In this document: one piece after another, positions 27,914 through 36,532 of the stretch | How the letters are laid out: every line of letters starts with the position of its first letter | Position numbering within the stretch: the stretch's first letter is position 1 | Source of the DNA: Prevotellaceae bacterium | GTDB lineage: Bacteria > Bacteroidota > Bacteroidia > Bacteroidales > Bacteroidaceae | Length of the DNA: 38,933 bases | Reading direction: 5' to 3' | Assembly: GCA_031262085.1 (NCBI GenBank) | Contig: JAISIN010000052.1 | Span: forward strand, 1-38,933 | Translations under genes and position numbers: made by a program | The notes under the pieces: model-generated | Told to the model about the DNA's origin: nothing | The model's database searches: none | The model's input: only the letters and a program-made list of their open reading frames with translations

Positions 27914-27921
27914 TATCTTTG
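27914..27921 (+). promoter_or_regulatory. Orphan plus-strand -7-like box
   Basis: TATCTTTG matches TAnnTTTG exactly, but no plus-strand gene begins within 1.9 kb downstream. The rest of the 27801-28059 spacer holds nothing else recognisable. It is either chance or the promoter of an antisense or small RNA. Confidence 0.2.
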
Positions 27922-28059
27922 TGCCATAAAATTATTACCCACAGAATTCGTTATAGAGCCTTTTTTGTTTCATGCTCAGCTTTTGAGGTAAACGAAGTTC
28001 ATGCGCTCTGCTCCCGGTGTCCGTGAATACGGTTCGTATGCGCTCGGGAATCGGGCATA

Positions 28060-29616
28060 TCAAGCAATCTTCCACTCCGTAATGCCGCGTGTCTCGGCAT
28101 CGTACTGCACGCTGATGCGCACCACCTGCCGATTGTCGGTTTCGTAGGGCACGGCGTAGTGTTGCCGTTCTATCTGTGCAAGACCGCCCTCGGCAGTGCC
28201 GTGGAGTTTGATTTCGAAGATATAGATGTACTTCTTGTTTTTCACCACCACATCGGAGCGGCCGATGGCGGTGGGCACCTGTGTCTGCGTGAATTGCCCC
28301 AGCAGCGTAAAGATCATGTAAAAGATGATTTCGGCACGCGATTCTTTGTCGCTCTTTGCCTCGTAGGGGACGGAGGCGACAAACGAGCACATCAGCTTCA
28401 TGCAGCTTTCCGCGTCGCCGTTTTCGAGGGCTTTCTTCATGGCGAGAATGCTCATTTGCCCATCTTCTTCCGTGTATCCGAGATAGGCAGGGAGCAGGGA
28501 GTTGACGAAACCGTGTCGCACCTCGTCGTTGGGATAGCCCAATGTGTAGATGCCCTCGTCGTAACCCTTGATGGTGAGGTAGCCGCTCTGGTAGAGCACG
28601 GGTAGCAACTCGGTCAAATTTTCTACCGGACGGTCGAACAACGATGAGATAGCCTCACAACTCTCCAACGTCTCGGGAATAAAACTGCTGTTCTTTACCA
28701 TCTCGACGAGGAAAGTGGGAGTGCCCGATTCAAACCAATAGTAGTTGTATTTTTTGTATTTAAAGACCTTGATGATGCTGTACGGATTGTAGATCTCTTC
28801 CGTATCTTCGCAAAAGTGGTAACCGTCATACAGTTGCTTGAGGTGGGCACACGCTTCATCGTAGGTCTCATGGTTGCGTTCTGCCAAGGCAGCGATGTCG
28901 GGCTTGAATTGTGTGAGCAGTTCCGTTTCGGTGATGCCGCAGATGCTGCTGTATTCTTCCGACATACTGATATTATCCAAGTGGTTTAGTTCGCTTTCGA
29001 TAAGCGATTGGCGATACTTAGTAATGCCGGTAATGAAGAGAAAGTGAATATACACACCACTGTCTTTAAGCGGACTGAAGAAGTCGCGCATAATATCGCG
29101 CAGTTCGGTGCGTCGGGTTTCCATGCCGGCGCTTATGGCGCTGAGAATGGGCGAATCGTATTCGTCGATCAATACTGCCACCTGCTCGCCGCTCTGTTCG
29201 TAGGCACGCTCAATAACGCCTTTAAAACGCAGGCTGAACGTTCTTTCGGTGGGGCTGCTGCCATAAAGGCTCTCCCATTTAGAAAGGGTGTTGTCAAGCA
29301 GGGAAGTCAGATTCTCCACTTCGAGATACTTGGAATCGGCAAAGGAGATGTGAAAAACTTTGCGCGGTATCCATTCGGTTTCCAACGATTCGATAGACAA
29401 TCCTTTAAACAGATCTTTCTTGCCTTGAAAATAAGCTTTTAGCGTAGAACACAAGAGGCTCTTCCCGAAGCGGCGCGGGCGGCTCAGGAAGCAGGTCGCG
29501 TAATTATTGACCAACGAATAAATCAAGTCGGTCTTGTCTACGTACACGCAATTGCGGTTACGTAACTCTTCGAAATCTTGTATCCCGATGGGATACTTTC
29601 GCGGCATTGCTTGCAT
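28060..29616 (-). CDS. AAA-ATPase-like protein with PD-(D/E)XK nuclease domain (DUF1703)
   Basis: A 518-residue complete member of the family that is truncated at position 1-395. The N-terminal block GIQDFEELRNRN precedes YVDKT and the P-loop-like RPRRFGKS (46-53). Walker B is VAVLIDEYD (147-154). The middle is helical. The C-terminal DUF1703 region shows a PD-(D/E)XK pattern with Asp455 (GRSD) and Glu468-x-Lys470 (FEIK), so nuclease residues are intact. The family is often found in many copies per Bacteroidota genome. Its role is not established; a link to mobile elements or defence is speculative. It has its own promoter-like box at 29647-29654 and no partner gene on the same strand. An alternative ATG three codons in is equally possible. 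Confidence 0.9.
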   Translation of the reverse strand: MQAMPRKYPIGIQDFEELRNRNCVYVDKTDLIYSLVNNYATCFLSRPRRFGKSLLCSTLKAYFQGKKDLFKGLSIESLETEWIPRKVFHISFADSKYLEVENLTSLLDNTLSKWESLYGSSPTERTFSLRFKGVIERAYEQSGEQVAVLIDEYDSPILSAISAGMETRRTELRDIMRDFFSPLKDSGVYIHFLFITGITKYRQSLIESELNHLDNISMSEEYSSICGITETELLTQFKPDIAALAERNHETYDEACAHLKQLYDGYHFCEDTEEIYNPYSIIKVFKYKKYNYYWFESGTPTFLVEMVKNSSFIPETLESCEAISSLFDRPVENLTELLPVLYQSGYLTIKGYDEGIYTLGYPNDEVRHGFVNSLLPAYLGYTEEDGQMSILAMKKALENGDAESCMKLMCSFVASVPYEAKSDKESRAEIIFYMIFTLLGQFTQTQVPTAIGRSDVVVKNKKYIYIFEIKLHGTAEGGLAQIERQHYAVPYETDNRQVVRISVQYDAETRGITEWKIA

Positions 29617-29646
29617 ATTATTCTAAGTATGAATGATTTGATGTTG

Positions 29647-29654
29647 CAAAGGTA
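29647..29654 (-). promoter_or_regulatory. -7 box for the DUF1703 gene
   Basis: The reverse strand reads TACCTTTG, an exact TAnnTTTG match 30 bp upstream of the ATG at 29616. Confidence 0.55.
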
Positions 29655-29714
29655 ATTACTTTTTCCGGCTCTATAACGTTTTCTGTGGCTTTTTCAGGGC
29701 TATCTCTAAGCTTT

Positions 29715-29757
29715 CCTCCTTCCGCGAAGGAGGGGTGGCGCGTAGCGACGGGGTGGT
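29715..29757. repeat. Dispersed hairpin-plus-tail repeat, copy 1
   Basis: CCTCCTTC and GAAGGAGG form an 8-bp stem around CGC at 29715-29733. The tail at 29729-29757 (GGAGGGGTGGCGCG, then AGCGACGGG and TGGT) matches 27 of 29 bases of the tail at 36372-36400, which also follows a perfect CCTCC/GGAGG hairpin. The element sits in the spacer between two divergent genes. Confidence 0.65.
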
Positions 29758-29830
29758 AGGAAGGTCGAAAATAGTCGTTTTTTACATGCTTTACGTGCAA
29801 TGTTACATTTCCCGACCCTCCGAAACGCCG

Positions 29831-29838
29831 TACTTTTG
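29831..29838 (+). promoter_or_regulatory. -7 box for the PUL-like operon
   Basis: TACTTTTG is an exact TAnnTTTG match 46 bp before the lipoprotein ATG at 29885. It lies inside the extension that would result from an ATG at 29735, supporting the later start. Confidence 0.6.
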
Positions 29839-29884
29839 CAGCATCGATTATAAGTTTATACTACTTACTAAAAAATACCGTTTT

Positions 29885-31234
29885 ATGAAGAATGCATTAT
29901 GCTATCTTGTCTTGCTGCCGATAACGCTCTGTGCGATGCTCACCGGCTGTAAAGAAGCACATGATGACGTTGCGCCCGGCTTATACACCGCGCAGATGCA
30001 ACTGGCTACCTTCCCCGGCGATACGACATTGGTATCGGGACAAGCGTCGAACTATGTGGGAATCTCCTCCATCACCTTGGCGTGCGAAGCGTGGGGTATT
30101 CATAAAGTGTACGACCTGAGTGCACAAAAACCCACGGTGTTCAACTACAACTATCAACTGATAGTGCCGACCACTGCCACTTTCGACCAGACGTTGACCG
30201 TGACCGTCGCCGACAAGAACGGGCTGAGCACCCAAAAAACAGTCCCTATCGCTTATCTGCCCGACACGCAGAAGCCCACGCTTACCACTGCCCTCCCTTC
30301 GCAAGTGAGTGTGGACTTCGATTCCGAGACAGGCTCCGGCACGTGGAACGTCAGCCTCGCCTTTGCCGACGACCGCGGCTTGAAGTCCGTCAGCCTGCAA
30401 ATACCCGATGCGGGCGTTGACGAAAGCTCTCAACTTAGCGGACGCAGCGCCACCTTTGCGCGCACCATTAACTTTACCGGCGTAGGCACCTACACCGCCA
30501 CCCTCATCCTGACCGACGACAGCGATAACGCCACCGTGGTGCAGACCGATGTGGTAGTGATGTTAGTCGAAGAGGAAGACCCTGTCTCGGACTATCCGCA
30601 GATGTTTGTCTTCAGTGCCGACGAGAACCCCGACGACTACATCGACGGCTACTATCACTATATGGATAGGCAAGGCGCCTACCAATATCAAGGCAAGATA
30701 TATGCTGCCACCGACAACGCGCAGTTCTTCTTTGCCCCCACCGAATCCGTGACCGGCGATCTCTTCGGCGCCAGCCCCTACGTCGGTAGCAAGCTGATGA
30801 ACAAAAACGGCTATGTGGTGCCCATCGTCGTCCCCACGAAAGGCTATTACGGTATCTACATCGACCTGCAAGCACATACCTTCAGCACGTGGGCGCTCGA
30901 TACCTCGGCAGCGCTGACCGGCATCGACTTCATCGCCTCGGGCGAGGGATTCACCATCGGCGACTGGGGACTGTCGGGCAACATGACGCCGGTAGACACC
31001 TATATCTATCAGATTGAGCTGGAGCAGACAGCCGACCCGGCGAAGGCGCGCAGCTTCTATTTCAGCACCCCCGACTGGGCACACGTGTTCCGCGCCGATG
31101 CCGAAGGCTACTGGTGGTACGAATCCGCCAGCGGAAGCGTTGCTACCTACAAGAGCGACTATGCCGGACCGGTGATTCTCACCCTCGACACCGCTATTCC
31201 TTGGGGAACCATCAAAAAGAAAGTTAACAATTAA
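29885..31234 (+). CDS. Surface lipoprotein, SusE/F-like glycan-binding candidate
   Basis: A 449-residue lipoprotein. The signal peptide ends in a lipobox MLTGC with Cys22, followed by KEAHDD, an acidic stretch typical of Bacteroidota surface-export signals. Residues about 30-235 form two Ig-like domains with repeated VTVADKNG and LTDDSDN style turns. Residues about 240-449 form a C-terminal module with many aromatic residues (YYHYMDRQG, YWWYES) that resembles SusE/SusF-type glycan-binding repeats. It is probably a surface glycan-binding protein serving the SusC/SusD pair that starts 12 bp downstream. In many PULs this protein follows SusD; here it comes first. The glycan cannot be predicted. 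The start at 29885 is chosen because an upstream ATG would bury the lipobox and include a promoter-like box. Confidence 0.75.
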   Translation: MKNALCYLVLLPITLCAMLTGCKEAHDDVAPGLYTAQMQLATFPGDTTLVSGQASNYVGISSITLACEAWGIHKVYDLSAQKPTVFNYNYQLIVPTTATFDQTLTVTVADKNGLSTQKTVPIAYLPDTQKPTLTTALPSQVSVDFDSETGSGTWNVSLAFADDRGLKSVSLQIPDAGVDESSQLSGRSATFARTINFTGVGTYTATLILTDDSDNATVVQTDVVVMLVEEEDPVSDYPQMFVFSADENPDDYIDGYYHYMDRQGAYQYQGKIYAATDNAQFFFAPTESVTGDLFGASPYVGSKLMNKNGYVVPIVVPTKGYYGIYIDLQAHTFSTWALDTSAALTGIDFIASGEGFTIGDWGLSGNMTPVDTYIYQIELEQTADPAKARSFYFSTPDWAHVFRADAEGYWWYESASGSVATYKSDYAGPVILTLDTAIPWGTIKKKVNN

Positions 31235-31246
31235 AGAACAATAGGT

Positions 31247-34200
31247 ATGAACACACTATATTCCCTCGTGAAGAAGCCCACCCTGTGGATGCTCTTCGCA
31301 CTGCTCTCGCCATCCGCATCCCTGACGGCACAGACCGCCATGCAGGTGCAAGGCACCGTCAAGGACAGCCGCGGCGATGCCATCATCGGAGCCAACGTGG
31401 TGGTGGACGGCACCACCACCGGCGCCATCACCGACATCGACGGACGGTTCACCATCAACGGCGTGCCTGCGGGCGCATCGATCAAAGTCTCTTACGTAGG
31501 CTACATCACGCAGACACAGCGTGCCGCCGCCGTGATGAACTTCATTATAGTAGAAGATGCCGAGACACTGAACGAAGTGGTGGTCGTGGGCTACGGCACC
31601 ACCAAGCGCAGCAATATCTCCGGCGCGGTAGCCTCGGTCAAAGCCGACGAGCTGCCCACTGCCGCCTCCGCTTCGGTAGGCGAGATGCTGCGCGGACGGG
31701 CTGCGGGCATGAACATCACCTCCAACAGCGCCGCGCCGGGTTCGACGCTCAACATCGCCATACGCGGCGGGTTGTCGGGACAGGCACCGCTCATCGTGGT
31801 GGACGGCATACCGCAGGCTCCTACCTCTAACATCTCGTCGGGCACCATCTATGCCGGAGCAGGTAAGGATGGCGGGCTGATCAACATCAACCCCAACGAT
31901 ATCGAGAGCATCGACATCCTCAAAGATGCCTCCGCAGCTGCCATCTACGGCTCGGATGCTTCGGGAGGTGTGATTCTCATCACTACCAAGCGCGGCAAGG
32001 TAGGCAAACCTGCGGTGAGCTATTCCGGGTCGGTGGCGCTTTCTTACATCAAGGATGCGCCCAACTTTCTGAATGCGAAAGATTTCATGACCGTGCAGAA
32101 CCAAGTGTTCGACGAACTGGGACGCAGCGGCGAGAAGAAGTTCACCGAACAGCAGATAGCCGACTTCGTGGGCGACGGCACCGACTGGATGAAAGAGGTG
32201 ACCCGCACGGGTATGGTCAACGAGCACAACCTGTCGGTTACCGCCGGCGGTGAGAGCACCCGGGCGCTCTTCTCCGTGAGCTACTACAACCACCAAGGTA
32301 TTGCCAAGAACAACGACATGGAGCGCATCACTGGTCGCCTCAATCTCGACCAAGATTTCGGCAAATACGTCAAGGCCGGTATCAACTCCACCTTTTCGCA
32401 AATCAACTATCAGGATGTGCCGCTTGGCGACAGCCGTCAACAGAATTCGGCACTGATATACTCCGCTATGACCTTCATCCCCACCGTTCCCGTGTACGAC
32501 GAGAACGGCAACTACTCCGACAATCCCATCCGCAGCAACATCTATCCCAATCCCGTATCGCTGCTGGAGATTGATGACCACACCGCCAGCAAGGACATCT
32601 ACATGAGCGGGTACATTGAAGTACGTCCCCTCAAAGAGTTGCTGATTAAAGCCACCGGTGGTGTGGACATCAAAGATGTGCAAAAAGACCAATACATCCC
32701 TACGACCACCCGCGAAGGCTTCTCATCCAACGGCAAGGCATCCAAGCAAAATGCCAAGAGCCAGATGAACCTGATTAACGTCATTGCCCAGTTCCAAAAA
32801 GTCTTTGCCGAGAAGCACGACGTAAGCGTGATGGCAGGATGGGAATACAAGAAACAGTCGTGGGAAGGAATGGGTATCCTCGCCACGCAGTTCCCGTTCG
32901 ACAATGCCGGGGTGAACAATATGGCAAACAGTGCACAAGAGAAACCCAATATCAGCTCTTACAAAGGCTCCAGCGAAATGGCATCGTTCATCTCGCGTGT
33001 GAACTACGCCTTCAACAACCGCTATATCCTGACCGCCAACGTGCGTGTGGACGGTTCGTCGAACTTCTCCCAAAAGCACCAGTGGGGAGCCTTCCCCGGC
33101 GTGTCGCTGGCATGGCGCATGAAAGAGGAGAGTTGGTTGCGAGATGTAGACTGGCTCTACAACCTGAAACTGCGCGGCGGTGTGGGACAGACCGGTAACG
33201 CCGGTAATCTCACAGGCATCTACACTTATTACAGCGTGATGAACGGTGCCTTTGCCCCCGGCGGAACCATTGTCAACGGCGTGGCGATGGCAAAGATTGG
33301 TAACGAGAACCTGAAATGGGAGACGCTGACCGACTACAACATCGGTATCGACTTCGGTCTCTTCAACAACCGCCTGTCGGGAACCATCGACCTTTACCAA
33401 CGGATGCGCAAGGATGTTATCCTCTCCAAAGCACTCATGTCCTATCACGAACTGACCAGCATCGACTACAATTCGGGCGATGTATATCGTTCGCAAGGCA
33501 TCGACGTGGGGTTGCACTCCGTCAACTTCGACAACAAGAATTTCGGCTGGAGCACCGACCTCAACTTCTCTCTCTACCGCAACCATACCGTAGAGCGCGA
33601 TGTCGACTGGCTGCCTGCCATCTACCAGCCTACGGTGGAAGACTGGGGAAGCATCTACGGCTACCGAACCAACGGTCTGATTGGTGCCGGACAGAGCTAT
33701 CCCTACTTGCCATCTTCGCAACCCGGTGCCATCCATTACCTCGACGTGAACGGTTATAAACTCGATGCCGACGGCGTGACACAGATGCGCGACGAAGAGG
33801 GACGATACATCTATTCGGGACAACCCGACGGCAAGCTCGACGCTGCCGACTACGCCGTGCTGGCAAACGCCACCCCGATACCGTTCAGCATCAACAACAC
33901 CTTCCGCTGGAAGAATTGGGATGCCAACATCTACCTCTACGGTTCGCTCAACGGCTACCGCATCAACAACGTGAAGTATCAGTCGGTGTGGGGTATCAGT
34001 GACCTTACTTACGGCATCAATGTGCTGGATGAACTCAAGAACCGCTGGTCGCCCAACAATCCCGAAGGCACACAGCCCGGCGTAGCCGAAGCCAACTCCG
34101 GTATAGACCCTGCCAACAGCGACTTCTTCTACGAAAAAGCCTGGTATCTGCGTTTGGACAACATCTCGGTGGGCTACACCTTCCCTGCCCGTTGGTTCCA

Positions 34201-34351
34201 AAACACCCTCAAAAACCTGCGTATCTATGCCTCGGCACGCAACGTAGCGGTGTTCACTCCTTATAAAGGCATGGACCCCGAAACCGGCAACGGCATCGGC
34301 GCCTACCCAAACCAAGCTTCCTTTGCCTTTGGCGTAGATATTAAATTCTAA
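31247..34351 (+). CDS. SusC-family TonB-dependent outer-membrane transporter
   Basis: A 1034-residue outer-membrane beta-barrel that imports oligosaccharides or other ligands using TonB energy. A signal peptide covers residues 1-29 (ends LTAQ). A CarboxypepD_reg-like domain covers about 34-105 (VQGTVKDSRGDAIIGANV), followed by a TonB box-like NEVVVVGYGT at 109-118. The plug domain covers about 122-250 and includes NDIESIDILKDASAAAIYG (217-235) and ILITTKRG, the SusC signature. The barrel ends in a terminal aromatic (FGVDIKF). Gaps are 12 bp to the upstream lipoprotein and 13 bp to susD, consistent with one transcript. The ligand is unknown. Confidence 0.95.
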   Translation: MNTLYSLVKKPTLWMLFALLSPSASLTAQTAMQVQGTVKDSRGDAIIGANVVVDGTTTGAITDIDGRFTINGVPAGASIKVSYVGYITQTQRAAAVMNFIIVEDAETLNEVVVVGYGTTKRSNISGAVASVKADELPTAASASVGEMLRGRAAGMNITSNSAAPGSTLNIAIRGGLSGQAPLIVVDGIPQAPTSNISSGTIYAGAGKDGGLININPNDIESIDILKDASAAAIYGSDASGGVILITTKRGKVGKPAVSYSGSVALSYIKDAPNFLNAKDFMTVQNQVFDELGRSGEKKFTEQQIADFVGDGTDWMKEVTRTGMVNEHNLSVTAGGESTRALFSVSYYNHQGIAKNNDMERITGRLNLDQDFGKYVKAGINSTFSQINYQDVPLGDSRQQNSALIYSAMTFIPTVPVYDENGNYSDNPIRSNIYPNPVSLLEIDDHTASKDIYMSGYIEVRPLKELLIKATGGVDIKDVQKDQYIPTTTREGFSSNGKASKQNAKSQMNLINVIAQFQKVFAEKHDVSVMAGWEYKKQSWEGMGILATQFPFDNAGVNNMANSAQEKPNISSYKGSSEMASFISRVNYAFNNRYILTANVRVDGSSNFSQKHQWGAFPGVSLAWRMKEESWLRDVDWLYNLKLRGGVGQTGNAGNLTGIYTYYSVMNGAFAPGGTIVNGVAMAKIGNENLKWETLTDYNIGIDFGLFNNRLSGTIDLYQRMRKDVILSKALMSYHELTSIDYNSGDVYRSQGIDVGLHSVNFDNKNFGWSTDLNFSLYRNHTVERDVDWLPAIYQPTVEDWGSIYGYRTNGLIGAGQSYPYLPSSQPGAIHYLDVNGYKLDADGVTQMRDEEGRYIYSGQPDGKLDAADYAVLANATPIPFSINNTFRWKNWDANIYLYGSLNGYRINNVKYQSVWGISDLTYGINVLDELKNRWSPNNPEGTQPGVAEANSGIDPANSDFFYEKAWYLRLDNISVGYTFPARWFQNTLKNLRIYASARNVAVFTPYKGMDPETGNGIGAYPNQASFAFGVDIKF

Positions 34352-34364
34352 ATACGAGAACAAG

Positions 34365-35879
34365 ATGAAAGCAATAAAATACATCGCCATCGCATCGCTC
34401 CTGATGCTCACCGTGAACTCCTGCACGCTCGAACGTGAGGAGTACAGCGAAATCTATCCCGAAAACTTCTTCCTCACGGAGACAGACCTGACACTGGCTG
34501 TCAATGCACTCTACTATGATTTCAGTCCGGGATTGTGGGGCGCCTCCAGTGTCTATACCGCCGACTACAATGGCTACCAGACCATTTCGGATTTAAGCAC
34601 CGATGCCGGCTGGTGCGACTGGGGTTGGGAATCGGACGACCTCTACTACCAGCAATGGACCGCTACGGTGGGACTTGCCACCCAGTTCTGGAACTGTTTC
34701 AGCCACTACAACTACCTGTCGAAAGCACGCAATACCATTCGTCGCATCGAAGCCTCTTCGGTAGCCGACAATGTAAAGTCCGTTGCGCTGGGCGAAGCAC
34801 ACGCCTTGCGCGGCTGGATGGCGCTCTATCTGTACGATATGTTTGGTCCCGTGCCCGTAGCCTCCGACGAGATACTCGACGACCCCGAAACCTTTGTCTA
34901 TCTGCCCCGCCTCACCGAGGAGGAGTACGATGAACTGATGGAGACCGACCTGCGTGCCGCCATCGAGCTGCTGCCCGAACAGCCGTCGGCACGCGGACGC
35001 ATGTCCAAAGGCGCTGCCCGCATGATTCTGCTGAAGTACTACATGATCAAGGGCTACTTCGACCGCGCCGAAACCTTGGCACGCGACCTCTACGGCATGG
35101 AAGGAAGTGTCTACACCCTGCAACCCGACTACAACCACGTGTTCAGCAAAGCAGGCATCGGCAACAATGAGATCATTCTGCAACTGCCGTGCAACGTCAG
35201 CTCTACCTCTGCCGTCAATTACGTCACGGCGGAAGTGCTGCCCAGCGACTATCCGTGGGGCGCAGAGAAAGGCACCGGCTGGGGCATCGGCTATCTCATG
35301 CCGTGGGCTTTCTACGAAACGTATGATGCCGCCGACATCCGCAGGCAGAACATCAAAGATAGCTACGTCAATACGAGCGGCGTCACCGTCGACCGCAGCG
35401 GTCGGCTTGCCAAAGGTGCCCTCCCGCTGAAATACGGCGTTGACCCCGATATGAATGGTGGTATGAGCTATATCGACCTCATCATCTACCGCTACTCCGA
35501 CGTGCTGTTGACGCTTGCCGAGTGCATCGTCCGCAACCAAGGATCGCCCACTGTGGAGGCTATCGACCTCGTAAACCGCGTGCGCACCCGTGCCGGACTG
35601 CCCGGTCTCGATGCTACACAGACTGGCAGTGCCTCGGCTTTCCTCGATGCTTTACTATTAGAGCGCGGACACGAGTTCTACTTCGAGGGCCTGCGCCGCC
35701 AAGACCTTATCCGCTTCGGCAAGTATGTGGAGTATGCCAACCAGCGCATCAATGCCGCCAACGCCGCCGATGCCGGTTTGGGCTACTTCACCGTAACCGA
35801 TGCCCACAACCGCTTCCCCATCCCGCAATCGTTTATCGACGAATCGAAGAGCGAGATCAAGCAGAACCCGGGGTATTGA
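34365..35879 (+). CDS. SusD/RagB family surface lipoprotein
   Basis: A 504-residue lipoprotein that caps the SusC transporter and binds the ligand. The lipobox is TVNSC with Cys20, followed by TLEREE. The family signatures are ALGEAHALRGWMALYLYDMF (141-160), then GPVPV and the C-terminal RRQDLIRFGKY. The TPR-like helices and the loop region have the expected spacing, and the length is usual for the family. It is 13 bp downstream of susC. The stop codon TGA supplies the first bases of a 26-bp tandem repeat that follows. The ligand-binding residues cannot be assigned by eye. Confidence 0.95.
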   Translation: MKAIKYIAIASLLMLTVNSCTLEREEYSEIYPENFFLTETDLTLAVNALYYDFSPGLWGASSVYTADYNGYQTISDLSTDAGWCDWGWESDDLYYQQWTATVGLATQFWNCFSHYNYLSKARNTIRRIEASSVADNVKSVALGEAHALRGWMALYLYDMFGPVPVASDEILDDPETFVYLPRLTEEEYDELMETDLRAAIELLPEQPSARGRMSKGAARMILLKYYMIKGYFDRAETLARDLYGMEGSVYTLQPDYNHVFSKAGIGNNEIILQLPCNVSSTSAVNYVTAEVLPSDYPWGAEKGTGWGIGYLMPWAFYETYDAADIRRQNIKDSYVNTSGVTVDRSGRLAKGALPLKYGVDPDMNGGMSYIDLIIYRYSDVLLTLAECIVRNQGSPTVEAIDLVNRVRTRAGLPGLDATQTGSASAFLDALLLERGHEFYFEGLRRQDLIRFGKYVEYANQRINAANAADAGLGYFTVTDAHNRFPIPQSFIDESKSEIKQNPGY

Positions 35880-35963
35880 TTGTAACCGGATGACACCCCA
35901 CCGGATTGTAACCGGACGGCACCCCACCTGATTGTAACCGGATGACACCCCACCTGATTGTAA
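35878..35963. repeat. 26-bp tandem repeat after susD
   Basis: Three full copies (35878-35903, 35904-35929, 35930-35955) and 8 bp of a fourth share GATTGTAACCGGA and CACCCCACC. The unit is not a multiple of three. The first copy overlaps the susD stop codon, so the duplication began at the end of the gene. No interspersed spacers exist, so it is not a CRISPR array. Confidence 0.85.
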
Positions 35964-35974
35964 TGGAACTATCT

Positions 35975-36380
35975 CCACCCCCCTCCTCCTCGGCATAGCC
36001 GTCAGTTTAAGGGTAGTATCGCGGGCTGAAAGCCCCAAACAGGCTGAAAGCCTATGCCTGAAAGGCTACTAACCCAGCCCCACCCAAGGGAGCGAAGCGA
36101 CCGGCAGGTGGGGTTAATAGGTTGGTTTTTCTCTTTTCCGGCGCGCTGTAAGCGCAGCATATTATATAATAGGATGCTGCCCCTGTAGGGCGCACGTGAG
36201 GGGTCAACATAAAACTAACCCCACCTGCCGGTCGCTTCGCTCCCTTGGGTGGGGCTGGGTTAGAAGCCTTTCAGGCATAGGCTTTCAGCCTGTTTGGGGC
36301 TTTCAGCCCGGCAATGCTGCATTAGTTCATCTCGCCGTATTGCCTTAAACTGACGGCTATGCCTCCTCAGAGGAGGGGTG
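35975..36380. repeat. Large composite inverted repeat between susD and the deacetylase
   Basis: Arms of 94 bp at 36023-36116 and 36216-36309 are inverted copies with one mismatch. Outer arms of 21 bp at 35992-36012 and 36343-36363 pair perfectly, and CCACCCC/GGGGTGG ends extend the symmetry to about 35975 and 36380. The 99-bp centre has further small hairpins. The arms contain mini-hairpins with a common CTGAAAG loop (36023-36035, 36041-36053, 36056-36066); related ones occur at 36143-36155 and 36179-36191. The right end carries copy 2 of the dispersed hairpin-plus-tail element (tail to 36400). No transposase is encoded. It could be a MITE-like or REP-like element. Confidence 0.85.
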
Positions 36381-36417
36381 GCGCGAAGCGACGGGATGGT
36401 CGGATAAAATAGCGAGC

Positions 36418-36532
36418 GTCTACAACGTTATAGACGGATCGTCTACAACGTTATAGACGGATCGTCGACAACGTTATAGACGGATCGTCTTCCGAGGCGA
36501 AGACGGTTCGTCTTTCGAGGCGAAGACGAAGG
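36418..36532. repeat. 23-bp tandem hairpin array
   Basis: Five consecutive 23-bp units begin at 36418, 36441, 36464, 36487 and 36510. Units 1-2 have GTCTA paired with TAGAC; unit 4 has GTCTTC paired with GAAGAC; unit 5 has GTCTT paired with AAGAC. Neighbouring units also pair across their junction (TAGACG with CGTCTA; AAGACG with CGTCTT). The matched changes on both arms suggest that folding or dyad symmetry, not the sequence itself, is retained. Confidence 0.85.

Noticed and set aside
27935..28390. 151-codon reverse ORF reaching past the DUF1703 stop
   Set aside because: Different frame of the same strand through the nuclease domain; Arg/Cys-rich translation typical of a shadow frame.
31256..32692. 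478-codon reverse-strand ORF opposite the 5' part of susC
   Set aside because: Low-complexity His/Gly/Val-rich translation antisense to susC; no start context or domain.
32723..34426. 567-codon reverse-strand ORF opposite susC
   Set aside because: It lies wholly antisense to a well-supported SusC gene and has no recognisable domain; it is a shadow of GC-rich codon usage.
35878..35963. Possible CRISPR array or coding repeat after susD
   Set aside because: Units of 26 bp abut, lack spacers and do not keep a reading frame.
36216..36309. Terminal inverted repeat of an insertion sequence
   Set aside because: Only 99 bp separate the arms, no transposase fits, and no target-site duplication is visible; treated as a composite repeat instead.
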